This document shows, piece after piece, positions 12,001 to 24,240 of a stretch of 64,000 nt of DNA (position 1 is the stretch's first letter; each line of letters opens with the position of its first letter). The DNA is taken from contig OY783206.1 in NCBI GenBank assembly GCA_963678705.1, forward strand, positions 22,331,807 to 22,395,806, given 5' to 3'. The DNA comes from Panorpa germanica (lineage: Eukaryota > Arthropoda > Insecta > Mecoptera > Panorpidae). The translations under genes were made by a program, and so were the position numbers. Below the pieces are notes generated by a model that was not told where the DNA came from, made no database searches, and saw nothing but the letters and a program-made list of their open reading frames with translations.

Positions 12001-13796
12001 TTTAAACTAAAGTACAAACTCTGAGGTTAGTAATGAAACACAATATCTGCCAAATATCACCGAAATATTGCGTTTGACTATTGATTTACAATGACCGCTC
12101 TTGTTGAAAGACTTTATATATAATTCTACATAATTAATATTGATTTATATGTTTCAGTTGTAAAACAAAGGCTTCAAATGTATAATTCACCCTATCGTAG
12201 TGTTCTCCATTGTATAAGAAAAGTACAAGCAGAAGAAGGTTTTCGAGCTTTCTATAGAAGTTATACCACCCAATTAGTAATGAATGTCCCCTTTCAAAGC
12301 ATACATTTTATCTCATATGAGTTTATTCAAAATAGGGTAAGCACAAACCGAAAAACAATTAGCCAATTATTAAATAAGCTCAGTGTTTATTGTGGATTTT
12401 TGCCACGGTGTGCCGAAGCTTTAAAAGAATAAATATACTTAGTAATAATAAAATTATTTTGAATTTTAGACAAATAGAGAACGACAATATAATCCATTAG
12501 CTCACATGGTAAGTGGAGGAGTTGCAGGAGCAGTAGCTGCAGCAGCAACAACACCATTAGATGTTTGTAAAACATTATTAAATACAGAGGGTGCAACATT
12601 AAAGGGGGCACATAAAAGCAGAGGCATATTTGGAGCAATAAAACATGTAAGTAATAGTTAAAAATCTTTTGTCACTATCAGCAGGTCTATTACGTGATAT
12701 TACGTTTAAACTGCTGCGAAATTCCAGGTTTTTTACGACATTCATGTTACAAAATTTAACGTTCCTTATTTTGCCTTTTCAAAATTAGTTTTACAAGATT
12801 TCGAAAACTAGCAATGGGATTGTGAACAATGTCTTAATTTTCCGTTTGTATTGTAAATTAATAAAGTTATAGGAGATATACCATTGAAGTAGTCATTTTC
12901 ATTCACTTTCAATTCATACTCTGTCTCTTGTATGAATTACCATTTCTTATATACAACAAATTGTAAAGGAGATGCTAAAAAGTGCTACTCAAACTTGCAA
13001 CTATTTCGTGCAGCACATATGCAAGTTTTGAAATTATAATCGTGAACAAAGTAAATAAAATCGATAACGTATTATTAGTCTGCAGCCTTATAATATTTGT
13101 CCTGAGACTTGAATGCAGGAGATGGTTAAAAATGAAACGACATCACAGAAAAACTAATTTTAAATAACTAGAAACGCCAATATTACACATATATTACCTA
13201 TATTTCAATTAAATATTCCGAAATTATTTTGCATAATTTACTATACGAACTTTCGAAATAACTACCCTAATATACATCATTTTGATTATACATATGAAAA
13301 ATAAATGTATTTTTTGTTTTAGGTTTATAAATTGGCAGGACCTTTAGGATATTTCCGAGGAATGCAAGCCCGTGTATTATATCAAATGCCAGCAGCAGCA
13401 ATATGTTGGTCAACATATGAATTTTTCAAATATATCTTAACAAACGATATTCAAAAAAGCTTATCATTAAAATCAGAAGATGCTACAAGTCTTACAGATA
13501 AATTAAACTTATCAAGGTTAGTTTTACCACCACCTACTGTAAATGCAGATCGTGAAGAAGATACAGAGGATTTATCATCATGTCGAGGATTTGATAACAA
13601 TGATATACCTCAATCGGCTCCATCATCTAGAGGTTTTGATGCTAATGAGACATTAGGTTTAAAAACGAGGGAACTACCAGCTGTGTCTGGTGCAAATATA
13701 TATGGTGCGTTAAGTTTTAATACGATGCACTCTGAATCAAAAAACGCAAATTCTAGAATAGGTTCGAATAATATTTTAGACATACGGCATAGCTAG
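6087..13796 (+). CDS. mfrn: Mitoferrin, mitochondrial iron transporter (SLC25A28/37 family)
   Basis: This inner-membrane carrier imports ferrous iron for heme and Fe-S cluster synthesis. Seven exons join in frame with GT-AG introns: 6087-6203, 7936-8024, 10681-10811, 11856-11912, 12158-12336, 12470-12646 and 13323-13796, giving 407 residues. All three mitochondrial-carrier signatures are present: PLDSVK (34-39), PTEVVK (129-134) and PLDVCK (220-225). The three histidines known to matter in mitoferrins are kept: H29 in LEHCIMYP, H85 in GPAHAFYF and H181 in QSIHFISYE. The second repeat has T where most carriers have D (PTE), as in other mitoferrins. After the last helix (YEFFKYIL) comes a serine-rich tail of about 110 residues with no known domain. 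The start is the ATG at 6087, followed by an acidic leader (MDYDDYES). The gene is close in size to the fly protein and has no break. Identification is firm; vertebrate-type subtype cannot be assigned. Confidence 0.95.
6204..7935 (+). other. Mitoferrin intron 1
   Basis: It opens with GTATAT and closes with a T-rich tract ending CCAG. The intron is A+T-rich throughout, with no repeat copy or coding segment that I can support. Confidence 0.6.
8025..10680 (+). other. Mitoferrin intron 2
   Basis: It opens with GTAAGG and closes with TTATTTCAG. It holds the small foldback at 9103-9306. It may also hold a worn half-copy of the CGCATGCGCAC repeat family at about 8560-8700 (GACGCATGCGCACTAA), otherwise found in the homeobox gene introns. 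The rest shows nothing. Confidence 0.6.
9103..9306. repeat. Small foldback element (about 45-bp inverted arms)
   Basis: The left arm reads ATATAGTTCA, GAGAGTTCGAC, then ATCATGCTTAAAA. The right arm is its inverse, with TTTTAAGCATGA, GTCGAACTCTC and TGAACTATAT. Arms are about 45 bp with a few mismatches around a ~110-bp centre. It is non-coding, consistent with a MITE inside mitoferrin intron 2. Confidence 0.75.
11937..12113. mobile_element. Miniature TIR element in mitoferrin intron 4
   Basis: The left end CTTTAACAGGAGCGGTCAT and right end ATGACCGCTCTTGTTGAAAG are inverted repeats. The same terminus (GTGTTTCAACAAGAGCGGTC) starts the larger element at 34881, and the inner block with AAACTAAAGTACAAA is also shared, inverted. 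This is a deletion derivative of that family. It fills most of the 245-bp intron and ends 44 bp before exon 5. Confidence 0.75.
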
Positions 13797-14009
13797 GCGC
13801 TACCCTTCTATATATATATTATATATGTTATATTTTTTACATTTTAAATTGTAATATATATTAAAAATATTAAATGTTTATATATTTTTTTAAACATTAT
13901 TTATTTGAAAAAAAAAGTTTATTAATTAATATATCTCAAAAAATGTTTAAAAACTTATTTATAATAGATAATCTTTTGATTGTTAATTACAAAAAAAAAA
14001 TGAACTTAG

Positions 14010-14086
14010 AATAAAGAGACTACTTTGAATATAATGTAAGTTTAAAAATGTATATTAGAAAAGAAACAGTCTCTCAAAGTAATAAA
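14010..14086 (+). terminator. Candidate polyadenylation signals of mitoferrin
   Basis: AATAAA occurs at 14010-14015 and again at 14081-14086, about 215 and 285 bases after the stop codon. In DNA this A+T-rich the hexamer is common, so the exact cleavage site is a guess. Confidence 0.4.
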
Positions 14087-17000
14087 TATAACTTTGAAAT
14101 TTACAAATTGTATTTTTTTTATTTATATCTTTATTTTTATAAAATAACAGACTTAACAGAATTGTTCAATAGATATATAAACATTTAATAACAATTATTA
14201 TTATTGCAAATACTCAATTTTCACCTTGATATTCAAATTTTTCTATACTTTGGTATTAAAACTTTTAAATATTTTTTACATATATTTTATATACATATTT
14301 ATTTATATTAGTTATAGTTTCAATTCATCTAAAACAAACGCACAAAATGTTATCAATTAATTTATCAAGAAAATAAAAACAATTTATACCAATACTGTAA
14401 TAGTGACACTACCGAAAAACATTTATATTCTAGTCAACAATTTTCTAAAAACATCCGAATAGTATTAAAACAAATTAAAATTATTTGGTATACATATATA
14501 TATATATATATATGCCTATAGTATTTGTTAAGAACATTATCAATTTTTGATTATTCTCAATGGTTTTTAGAAATTAAGAGCCCATTGTACAATTCTATGT
14601 TTTGTAATATTTTAAGTCGAGTTTGTATCGGCACTGATAATTAGAATTTACAATTTGTTTTTTACAATATTTGGAAAAAATTGGTAGTTTTCTAAAATAT
14701 TTTTATACAGAGTAGTACAAATTTCATCCTTTGAGATACACATGCTAGTAAAAGAGCATGCTTTTGCGCTTAAAAGTAGCATACTAATGACAGTAATGAT
14801 TAAACTACAAGCTTATCGTTCAAGATGGACAAATGACATTCATGGTTTCAGTAATAAATAATAAAATGTAAAGTTTTGTCGTCTCCCTATAGCGCAATTT
14901 ATCACATAACAAAAATTACACCATCCACTTAAGATAGATGATTGATTATTTAATTCTAGTTATTTAATACTAATAATCTTCAATCTACACCGCTGTCCTC
15001 AAAATTAATCAGTTTGCGATTTAGTAGCATACTCAAAATAAGTAAGCTTATTTCTAGTACGTGATTCTTACAGCTTACATGTAAAAAAGAAATTGTAAAT
15101 TCTAGTTCTCAATCCGAAACAAATAAATTTAAAATAATGCCTTATATAGTATCGCATGATGCAACCGTAATCATAGTAAGAAAGATTAAGATTTACGTTG
15201 AATCTTGACTTAATTTGCCTAAAAAAATGATTTTCCTCTAATTTTTTCATCACAATAGTACCATTTAATGATAATAATAACAAAATTATATTAACAATGT
15301 AGAGTATAATATTTTCAAAAGATTTAGAATGTGTATAAAATATATATTAAATAATATGGTTTTAGTAACATTTATAAAAAAAGCTATACAAAATTTTAAG
15401 AAAAGAAAAGAAAAACCGAAATTTTAAAATTAATTTTTAAATTATTTTGTTATTTTGAATTTTAACAATCAAATCTATAACAGGTGATTTGTTATATATA
15501 TATTTTTTTAGTATTATAGATAAGGGAAAATAATGTGGTGACATTCGTTTAGACAGTGACAGTGATAAAATTATTCAATTTGTTATTTTCACTTTAAATT
15601 TAGTGATCATAACTTATCTTATTTATAAATGAAATAATAGAAAAAATCGTTCAATTGTCTGCCGTTCAAATGTTTCTAACAGTATATAGACTTAAATTGT
15701 GAAATAGTAATTAGAAATTCAAAATAACAACGTATTTTTAAGATTCATGATGTTACAGACAATATTTAGAGTAGCTCATATTTTCTACTATATATTTTTA
15801 ACAATCAGACAATATTTTAGAAACAAATTTAAAAATATGCTTTTTGTAAGACAAGTTAATTGAAAATACTGTAAATTTATTTATTTAAAATAATGTTAAA
15901 GATAAAAACACTAAAAAAAAAAAAGAATTTGTTTCTAAAAATATGAATTTATAATAAAAATATATAGTAAAATATTTAACACTAATAAAAAAATGCGACA
16001 ACGATTGTTAAAAATATGTTTTTTATGAAATAATATTAGTTGTAAACTAAATATTAGCAGCAAAAATATTTTAAAAATGTTTTTGTTATTTGGATTTGGT
16101 GTGCATTCATTTTTAAATTGAGAAAGTTTCGTTTTAAGTGCTTTTAACAAAATTTTGACAATAAAACAAATATTGAATTAATTAAAAGGCATTCCAATTA
16201 AAGCTTTATCAAAATTTTGTATTAATCTTTTAAATGTTAAAACATATTCTCGAATTTATCTAATAAAATGCAGCCATATCCGAAACAGGGTATTGAAAAT
16301 TAATAAATATTATTCAGTAAATGAAAAATCTATTTATTATTATAATAAAAGAAAAACTGTTGTCGCATTAAAAAAAAACGAAAAATATGTTTTTCAAAAT
16401 AGTAAAAAAAATATTAAGTCTTTTAAGTAATATTGGATATAATTGGATAAACTAGTTTGAAAAATATATAAAAATGTGTATTTTTTTGAATAAATATATA
16501 TTTGTAGTTCTTATTATAAATTAAACCTAGAGCGCTTTTAATGTTTTTGTTTTGTAAGTATCAAAAGCTTGATTTTTAACTTGTGGAACTACATTTCGAT
16601 ATTTTTTTGAAAAAATATCACGAATTTTATTTTATTTACAGATTCGATTATAAGAATCTGAAATATTATGAACATACAATATTAACTTTCTTTTATAGAT
16701 AAAATGCATAATTACATATTAAATAAACTTGACAAAATATTAAATAAAGAGATTATTATTAACAATTGTATTGGCTGAAACTTTTTCACTGTGATATTTG
16801 CCATATTTATAAAATTATCATTTCAAAAACTCCAGTAATTTAGTATTAGATTTATAGAATAAGTAATTATGAATTATATTTATAAAAATACTATTATTTT
16901 CATAAAATCGTATACAAATCACTACTAAGATGGTATGTACTTGTAAATATTATTCTTAATATTAGTAATTAACACTTATCAACTAATTATTGCCTTATTG

Positions 17001-17432
17001 TATTTTATTTTAGTGCACAATATCACTGGTTATTTCTAATTAATATGATATAATGCAAAAATGTTATGGATTCTAATTTGTTAAAATTAAAAAATTCATT
17101 TTTATTATTTATTTTGGCAAATTTAAAATGAATTAAACGATTCTTCATTGTAAAAATGTATTATTTGTAGTTATAATTAAATTTATATTCAAATTTGCTG
17201 TCTTAAACTAATAATTTTGGATAAATTTTGAAAAATACTTATAATAACCTGTGATTTAAATGATTGCTTTGGAAAATATTTTCTTCTGAATGATTTTTGA
17301 TTTATAGAATTTTTCAGAAATCTTGTTAACTTGTTTCTTTAATTAAAAACAAAACATTTTTTATATATTTATGAAATTAATAAATGTTTTAAAAATAAAA
17401 ATTTATGTTTTATTATTTAATAATATCTTTTA
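14087..17432. other. Long intergenic A+T desert; no gene seen
   Basis: About 3.3 kb of very A+T-rich DNA lies between the mitoferrin 3' end and the MITE upstream of PLPBP. Open frames are short and composition-driven. No TIR pair, tRNA or conserved peptide was recognised on either strand. Confidence 0.5.
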
Positions 17433-17896
17433 TGGGCTTGTGTCCACTTAATTTCTATAAAACGGAACTATATATTGATAAAGTTGACTACCAAAACCTC
17501 AAATGTTCAATTATTTTTTAATAACTTCTTATATTTTAGGAGATATTAACAATTAAAAAAGTCATTTATCCTTTTTATTTTTAAAGTGATCCAACGTTAT
17601 AGAAAATTCCAAAGCATGGTACGTCATGTTCAACAATTTGTCATCTTTATACAACAACGACGTATACGAGAGCGTGTGTGATACGACATTTACTAGTAAC
17701 AGCTAAGTTGTGTATCCCATCAAGTTTTATATTACAAAGGTCGTGTAAATAAGAAACGAAAAATAATCTCGAATGCTTATTTGTATGTATATCTAAAACA
17801 TGCGGTAAAATTCAAATTCAAACTTAATATAGCTATACCTATAATAAAAACGCTAATATAAATATATTAAGATTAAAAAAAGAGTCCACAAGCCAG
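17433..17896 (-). mobile_element. TGGGCTTGTG-family MITE, short form, complete
   Basis: It is bounded by TGGGCTTGTGTCCAC on the left and GAGTCCACAAGCCA on the right. Relative to the copies at 3355 and 4341 it is inverted, and its central half differs, so it defines a second subfamily. It ends 174 bp upstream of the PLPBP start codon and therefore lies in or next to that gene's promoter. Confidence 0.8.
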
Positions 17897-18070
17897 TACG
17901 CCACTGTTTTTAAAAGTCATGTGTCATAATTTTATTCAGTTCACTTCAGAAGCTTCAGAAGAGAACGAACCTCTGAACGAAACTACTAACTTCATCGAAG
18001 TGCAGTCAGTTCAAATTTGACATTTGACATTGCGAGAGATATTATATTTAAGGTTATGCTTTATTTGTAA

Positions 18071-20441
18071 ATGACAATAATTCGTAAAATAATGTCTGAA
18101 ATTGATATCAAATTGGGTTTAGAAAATGTTTTAAAAAAGATAGAAGATGCTTGCAAGCGAAGACCGCAGGTAATTGTTTTAAATCATTTTTGTGTTTATA
18201 GTTTTTTATTATTATTTAACTACTGATACTTAATACTTTATCTTGGAATTCTAAATATTTTTATTATAATAACATACAGTAGGTTGATTATATTTTATAT
18301 GGAAAGTTTTAGCCTTGAAAAAGCAAGTGTTTTAAAATTATAAACTACAAGTGTCGTATATTTTACGAATGTTTTTATCCTTTAATTTGTCGTTGATCAG
18401 GGTGTTTGTGAAGCTATTATATTTAAATCAAGATGATTAGAAAATCAATATATTCTTTTTTTGTATCAATATTGTCAATTGTTTATCAAGATGTAGAAAC
18501 TGTAGTATTTTTCATGCAATACTTTGCTCCTCGGAGAAGGTTCTTTCTCTCATTAAATTTCTCAATTTAACTTTTCCTAAAAATTGTCCCAGTTTCTTTA
18601 TAATTTCTAAACTAGGTTCATTTCTAATAGACTTGCGAATTCATTTTTTAACGGTCGTTTTTTTAATTTTGATTGAAATATATTAAGTATATCGACGTTT
18701 TTATTTTATTAAATATCCAAAGTTAGTTGACGGAGTTATTGCTATATTTGAATTTCGTCACGTACTATGCAATATCATTTTCTATAAGGAGATTTTTTAA
18801 ATGTTAATATCTCCTAAAATATAGACAGCATTAAAAAGTAATTATGCATTTGAGGTCCTAATAGCCAACTTAATTAGAAATGAAATGATGGTGACAAGAA
18901 ATGACAAGACCAATGTATAAAGTGACGCTTTCTTAATTTACGGTTCTGTTTCTATTATTATCCATATTTGATAACGCTATTTGCTAATGTCTGGACATAT
19001 AAATAAATACAAATAAAACACAAGTAAATAAATATATTAATTAACTAAAAAGTATATTTGTTTTCGCTATCTTTTGAGATGAAATTAAATAACACTATAT
19101 TATATTTGTTTGTTGAAATATTGTAGGCAAATAAATATAATTCTCTTTTTCACGCATCGAAAATAGAAATACGTTTTTAATTATAAATAATTTTTACTTT
19201 ATCAGGTGTTCAGCAACGTTAATCCACTTTTGGTAGCTGTTGGGAAAACGCATCCAACAGAAACAATTATAAACACCTACGAATTTGGCCAAAGACATTT
19301 TGGGGAAAACTATGTAAAGGAATTGGTAGAAAAAGGACACAACCAAGATCTTATTGAAAAGTGTCCAGAAATCAAATGGCATTTCATTGGACTTCTTCAA
19401 ACTAATAAGATAAATAAGGTAAATTATAAGTTACATTACAGATTACATTTTTTAGAATGATATAATTAAAATGTATTTATTTTAGATTATAAATGTTCCT
19501 GGTATTCATATGATAGAGACGGTCGAATCAGAAAAATTAGCAACAGCTTTGAATAACGCTTGGCAAAAAAAGAATCCAACAGAAAAATTAAAAATATTGA
19601 TTCAAGTAAACATAAGTGGAGAAACCGGTAAATAATAATAGAAAAATTAAATTATTAATAAAAATAAATATGTATTTTGGTTATTTTTAGAAAAAAATGG
19701 TATTCCGTCTTCCGAAGTTACGTCCCTTTATGGATTCGTGAAGAAACAATGCCCAAATTTATCTCTGGAAGGTTTGATGACTATTGGAAAATATGGGTAT
19801 GATGTTAGCGAAGGTCCGAACCCTGATTTTATCAAACTAAAAAAATGCCAAGAAGATGTTTGTAAGGAGTTTGGCTTGGAGATTGAGCAAGTTCAGTTGT
19901 CTATGGGGATGTCGGCTGATTATGAACATGCTGTAAGTTGAATTGAAACAAAATTTACACTCCATTCTCCGATATATATTTGTTTTTTAGTCAAATGCTC
20001 TACAACAATTTGTTGAATAAACATAGAAATTTTGGGCTCAATTAAAAAGTATTTTTCATTATTTTATCTTTATTATTGATCTTTATTAAAGAATTAATTG
20101 CATTTAATAATAAGATATTAAATTTTATTGGATAATTAAATGGTTAGGTCGATAATAAATGACGGGAGGAGGAGGGAACGATGATTACCACAACGTGCTT
20201 GTATTTGGTAAAAAAAAACTTCATATTGTATTTATATATTCTTATATTTTCGTCATTCGTTATGAATTGGACATTAATTTTAAGGAGGCCACTGTTGCTA
20301 TTCCCCATCTGATTTATACAATATTTTATGCTTTTTTAATTACTTTTACAGATTGAAGTTGGTAGTGCTATAGTTCGTGTTGGAACCTCTATATTTGGGT
20401 ATCGCCCAATGAAGGTGAAAGCAGTTGAACCAAAAAATTGA
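18071..20441 (+). CDS. PLPBP: Pyridoxal phosphate homeostasis protein (PLPBP/YggS/YBL036C family)
   Basis: This small cytosolic or mitochondrial PLP-binding protein buffers vitamin B6 cofactor; it has an alanine-racemase-like TIM barrel but no known enzyme activity. Five exons join in frame: 18071-18169, 19206-19418, 19486-19627, 19691-19932 and 20352-20441, giving 261 residues (the human protein has 275). The PLP-binding lysine is K47 in LLVAVGKTHP; family members usually read SKT here, so G46 is a mild departure. Further family hallmarks are FGENYVKEL, EIKWHFIGLLQTNK, GLMTIG, GPNPDF, MGMSADYEHA and the phosphate-binding end RVGTSIFG. Two ATGs, at 18071 and 18092, are both possible starts; the second (MSEIDIK) matches the usual family start, while the first would add MTIIRKI. 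There is no frameshift. AATAAA follows at 20602-20607. Confidence 0.96.
18625..18885 (+). mobile_element. Deleted copy of the TGGGCTTGTG-family MITE in PLPBP intron 1
   Basis: The segment begins near GACTTGCGAATTCATTTTTT and runs to CCAACTTAATTAGAAAT. It matches both flanks of the short-form family member but lacks its middle and has lost clean termini. It is an old relic within intron 1 (18170-19205). Confidence 0.55.
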
Positions 20442-20601
20442 TAATCAGTTATAGTAGACTACTCTGTTAGAAAGTATACTTAGAAAATTGTTAATTGGTT
20501 CAACAAAATTATTTTTTTATGAAATCAAAGTTTTTTTTATATCTAAATTATAAATTGACAAATGTAAAATGTGTATATATGTAGAAATAGAGAGAAAATT
20601 T

Positions 20602-20607
20602 AATAAA
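20602..20607 (+). terminator. Candidate polyadenylation signal of PLPBP
   Basis: AATAAA lies about 160 bases after the PLPBP stop codon, followed by further overlapping A-rich hexamers. Confidence 0.45.
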
Positions 20608-21243
20608 ATTATATCTAAATAAATAAAAAATAAAATTATTGACAATCCTTGATCTGGTTACATCCTATCAATAAAGCTAGGAAATTCAGCTGAAAAGTCG
20701 AGAAAATTACATGAGATAATAGTGAAAGTTTCTCTTTACTTTTTTTAAATTTATTTTCTTCCTATTTCTTATGTTGATGACTGGTATTTTGTATGGAGTC
20801 GAAGCCTCATCTGTGTGAGTCTCTACGTATTATGCAAGAACATAATTAAATAAACTTGATTACAACTAAACTTAGAAAATTAGCACTAGTCTAGCATCAA
20901 GGGTTTACGATCTTGGCCACTATGCCGTTTATATTGATTTAAAGAACAATTTACTGAGCTAAATAGAAAACTCAATTCAAATATTGAGACATCTATGAAT
21001 TACCACCATAAGTTTTGTATAAAGATTACTTCTAATAAAGCATAGATGGCGAAATAGAAACCTTAAAAAACATTTGAAATTTAATTTTTAAAATATACAT
21101 CTAAAAAAACTTAATTATTATTAGCTACAATTATAATACATATATTAAAAGCATAAGAATTTTGAATTTAATAACTATAATAATATTAATTAAATGTTGT
21201 TCTTTTATGTTTTAAATCGTATATAATAAATGAAATAAAAAGA

Positions 21244-21292
21244 ATTTAATAAGTGGGTAATTTAAATATCTACTTTACCCACTTATTTAAAT
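21244..21292. repeat. Perfect-arm hairpin (17 bp)
   Basis: ATTTAATAAGTGGGTAA is followed after about 14 bases by its inverse, TTACCCACTTATTTAAAT, with one bulged base. On the - strand it would fall about 125 bases after the stop codon of the candidate small gene at 21417-22835, so it could be a 3'-UTR structure or terminator-like hairpin. It may equally be chance. Confidence 0.5.
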
Positions 21293-21416
21293 AAACACGA
21301 AATATGGCTACAATTTATACCAATAATATAATAATAATAAATAAACTAAAAAAAAGAAACTGTGAAACGAGAAAACGACAGAGAAACAAATTTGTTTAAT
21401 TGAGCTTAAACTTAAG

Positions 21417-22835
21417 TTAGAATTTAAAATACTTTACTTCTGGATGCATTTTGCTGGAATTGTACAAATGTAATTGAATATTATTGGATTTACCAATTGA
21501 TGCGGCTCCAGAAGTCATAGATCCTTGAAAATTCCTGAAGTGTTTCACACACAAATAATTAATACACCACACACAATTACTTCTGGTTATATTTTAGCTG
21601 TTTTTAAATGTTATTGTTTTAAAAAAAAACTACTAATCAATTAAACTATAAAGTTTATAACCAAAAATGATGTCTGTTTGAATGCATATGTAAATTCAAA
21701 TTTTGGTATCAATTATAAGACTAATGAAACTTTGTGTGAATTGTTAAGTAAACAAACAAACAAACAGGAATATAATTTGCCTGAAATAAATTAATTGTAA
21801 GATTTGACCGTAAAAGAAAATGCACAAACTACGTGACAGACCTTGAAAATTCTGTATATGACAGACACTTGTTACTCATCTAATGTCACTCATATCTAGC
21901 GTAATTTTAATGCCCCCGTAAAACTAATTACTTCCAAACGTTTACATTCACTCAATTAAGACAGTTATTCTCTATTTATAGTGATTCTTTAAATAGTTAC
22001 TATAAAATTTATATTAAAATAACATTATAACTGAACTGAATTAGTTACTGGCGCCTCTTCTAACTGCAGTGTCATATTACATGCAACTGCCATCTGTTGC
22101 TAAATTTATTAACTAGTCATTGCAAATTAATTACGTTTTGTAATTAATATATTATTAATTATGATACATTTTAACAATCAATATAGGTTAATACACCTAC
22201 ATAATTTTATTGTAACATCTTGGAAAGTATCACTGAATTATATTATGTTCCGATCATGACAAAAAACACGTCCTGATTTACAAAGGTTAATTAATAGAAA
22301 AGTAATTAATGATTTAGGAAATCGACTCTGATATTAGTACACTAACTTTTTTAAATCCTAATAAGCACTACACAATTTAATATATTTATTGTACTAAATA
22401 AAATTCACTGAAAATATAATTATAACCTTACAAATAATGTCACTCTTACAATAGTACTGACAAAACTGTGGCTCACACATTGAGTTTAATAGATGTAAAA
22501 CTTTTAGAAATTGACACCTGTTTTGTCACTAATTTCTTTAAATTTAATTGATAAAAAATTAAATATGCTTAATTGATTACTTCAACGAATAACACTGAAT
22601 TATTTTAGTGTTTAAAGAACTCTTTCTGCACCTGTCAAATCTGTATTCTAATATGTATTGAGAAAAGGTAATCTTCGATTTTAATATGAAACTTCTTGAT
22701 TATTGTTATTGAATAACTTATGTTAATAGATTACAATGTTTAATTGATTGTAATTTACAATATTCAACAGGTGTGTCTGACATATACAAGTACACTACAT
22801 TATACTTGTAATTACCTTTCGCGCGTTTTCATCAT
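21417..22835 (-). CDS. Candidate small protein, two exons, 45 residues, unrecognised
   Basis: On the - strand, the exon at 22835-22816 (ATGATGAAAACGCGCGAAAG) ends in a good donor (GTAATT). Its phase fits an exon at 21534-21417 that follows a CACTTCAG acceptor and ends in TAA. The joined frame is 45 residues. An in-frame TAG lies upstream of the double ATG, so this is the first start in that exon. The second exon reads like real protein: GSMTSGAASIGKSNN, then QLHLYNSSKMHPEVKYFKF at the C terminus, with no rare low-complexity bias. There is no signal peptide or membrane segment, and I do not recognise the family. Alternatively the last exon belongs to a longer gene whose other exons I have missed; a spliced leader exon may lie at 24832-24894. 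Confidence 0.45.
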
Positions 22836-22849
22836 ATTCAAAATACTTT

Positions 22850-23590
22850 TTTCACTCTACAAATGCAACAGTGAATTTATAAATTTTTGTTTATTTTTTG
22901 AGCTGGTAATTTGTCGATGATTACGCGCCTCCGGCTAAAATTTGTTTATATATCAGAATGTAAAATACCGGTATAAATTAACAGGCCGTTAAATAACTAT
23001 GATCAGTGTATCGGGGATCGGGATTCGAAAGATCGTGATGTTTGAATATCAGTTTAATAAAAAAAATATTCTTAAAAAAATAGTGATAATAAGGTAGTAA
23101 TATAGTTACTGTCGAGGTTGTTGTTTGAAGTAACTTTGCACGGACGTTTACAGATGATACAAATAAAAGATTTCCCGGTTTTCTGTTTCGGGAATTCAGT
23201 CGTTATAGACTGTTTCTCGGGAACGAACCGTGCAAGTATTTTAACGATTATTACACAGATTTACCTACTAAACTGCAAAATTATGTTGGTTTTAATCAAA
23301 AAACCATGCTAACAGACGGTAAAATTTTCTCTATTAAATTAATGTGCTTAGAAAGCAGATGTTTTGAATTTCCCGCAAATACTATAAGTGTAAAACGCCT
23401 GATGTATTAGCAACTACTCTGTGTGTATAAATGATTGCATAACAACTAGGCACTGAATGACTACAAAAACATACTATTGAATCCACTTTATTTAAAAGCG
23501 TATTTTAAAAATCCTTGTAATTACTCCGACTATTAAATATCAAAATTGTACAAATTACAATTTCTATAACTTAATTTACTTAGGAAGAGG
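22850..23590. other. Upstream region of the small - strand gene; G+C-richer patches
   Basis: Patches at 22915-23040 and 23110-23240 have a more mixed composition than their surroundings. TTGCACGGACGTT near 23133 is echoed in inverse by AACGAACCGTGCAA near 23238, making a ~105-bp hairpin-like unit. These could be promoter or 5'-UTR sequence of the - strand gene, or a small foldback. No coding exon is supported. Confidence 0.35.
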
Positions 23591-24240
23591 AAGGTCAAAA
23601 CGATAAAGAAGAAGCATATTTTCGATAATGTTTTTTAACGACATAGTTAATATATAATTATTTCTATAATTATTACATGATAAAATGACATTTGAAGAAT
23701 ACTTTGTGAAATTTTAATAAATAAATGGCAAGGAATGAGGCATTGACAGCGAATCTCCGCAGACGTCACAAGAAAAAGTTACATTGCGGCGCCACTCATA
23801 ACTCATCACTGGATTATCTGAAATCGAAAAACCAAAATTATTTTATTACTTGATAAGTTTCTGCAGGTAACGCGTCGAGTTTATGTTTTTTTTTTATTAA
23901 TTTTTTACAGAACTTAAAAGTCAAAATACCGATTTTTCATGAAAAAAATCAGAAACTTTGGTATTTTAGAGTACGTTAAAATAAAAAAATTAAAAAAAAC
24001 CCGATATCGTTACCTTGGCATTTATGTAAAGAAAGAGTGTACAAAATTTCAAAAGAAGCAGTCCAGTAGATTTTGAGCTAGAGAGGGCACCGTCTCTGAA
24101 AAAGCTAAGTGTGAGAAACCGCATTTAAAAGTTTCAAAGTAAAACGAAAGCAGACAGTTTTACTCCAATCGACTTCAAATTTTTACACAATAAATATAAT
24201 GTGTAATAATGTTGTACAATAATATAAATAAATAAAAAAA
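23590..24240 (-). mobile_element. Copy of the AAGTCGATTGGA repeat family
   Basis: In inverse orientation it carries the landmarks of the copies at 34881 and 58715: AAGTCGATTGGA, CTCTCTAGCTCAAAATCT, GCACACTCTTTCTTTA-like, ACCTGCAGAAACTTATCA, GACGTCTGCGGAGATTCG and AACATTATCGAAAATATGC. No long open frame is present. It is a non-autonomous or decayed transposon. Confidence 0.7.

Noticed and set aside
15558-15572. CAGTGA words downstream of mitoferrin, resembling an iron-responsive element loop
   Set aside because: No flanking stem with the C-bulge can be formed around either CAGTGA, and the position is 1.7 kb past the stop codon, beyond the likely 3' UTR.
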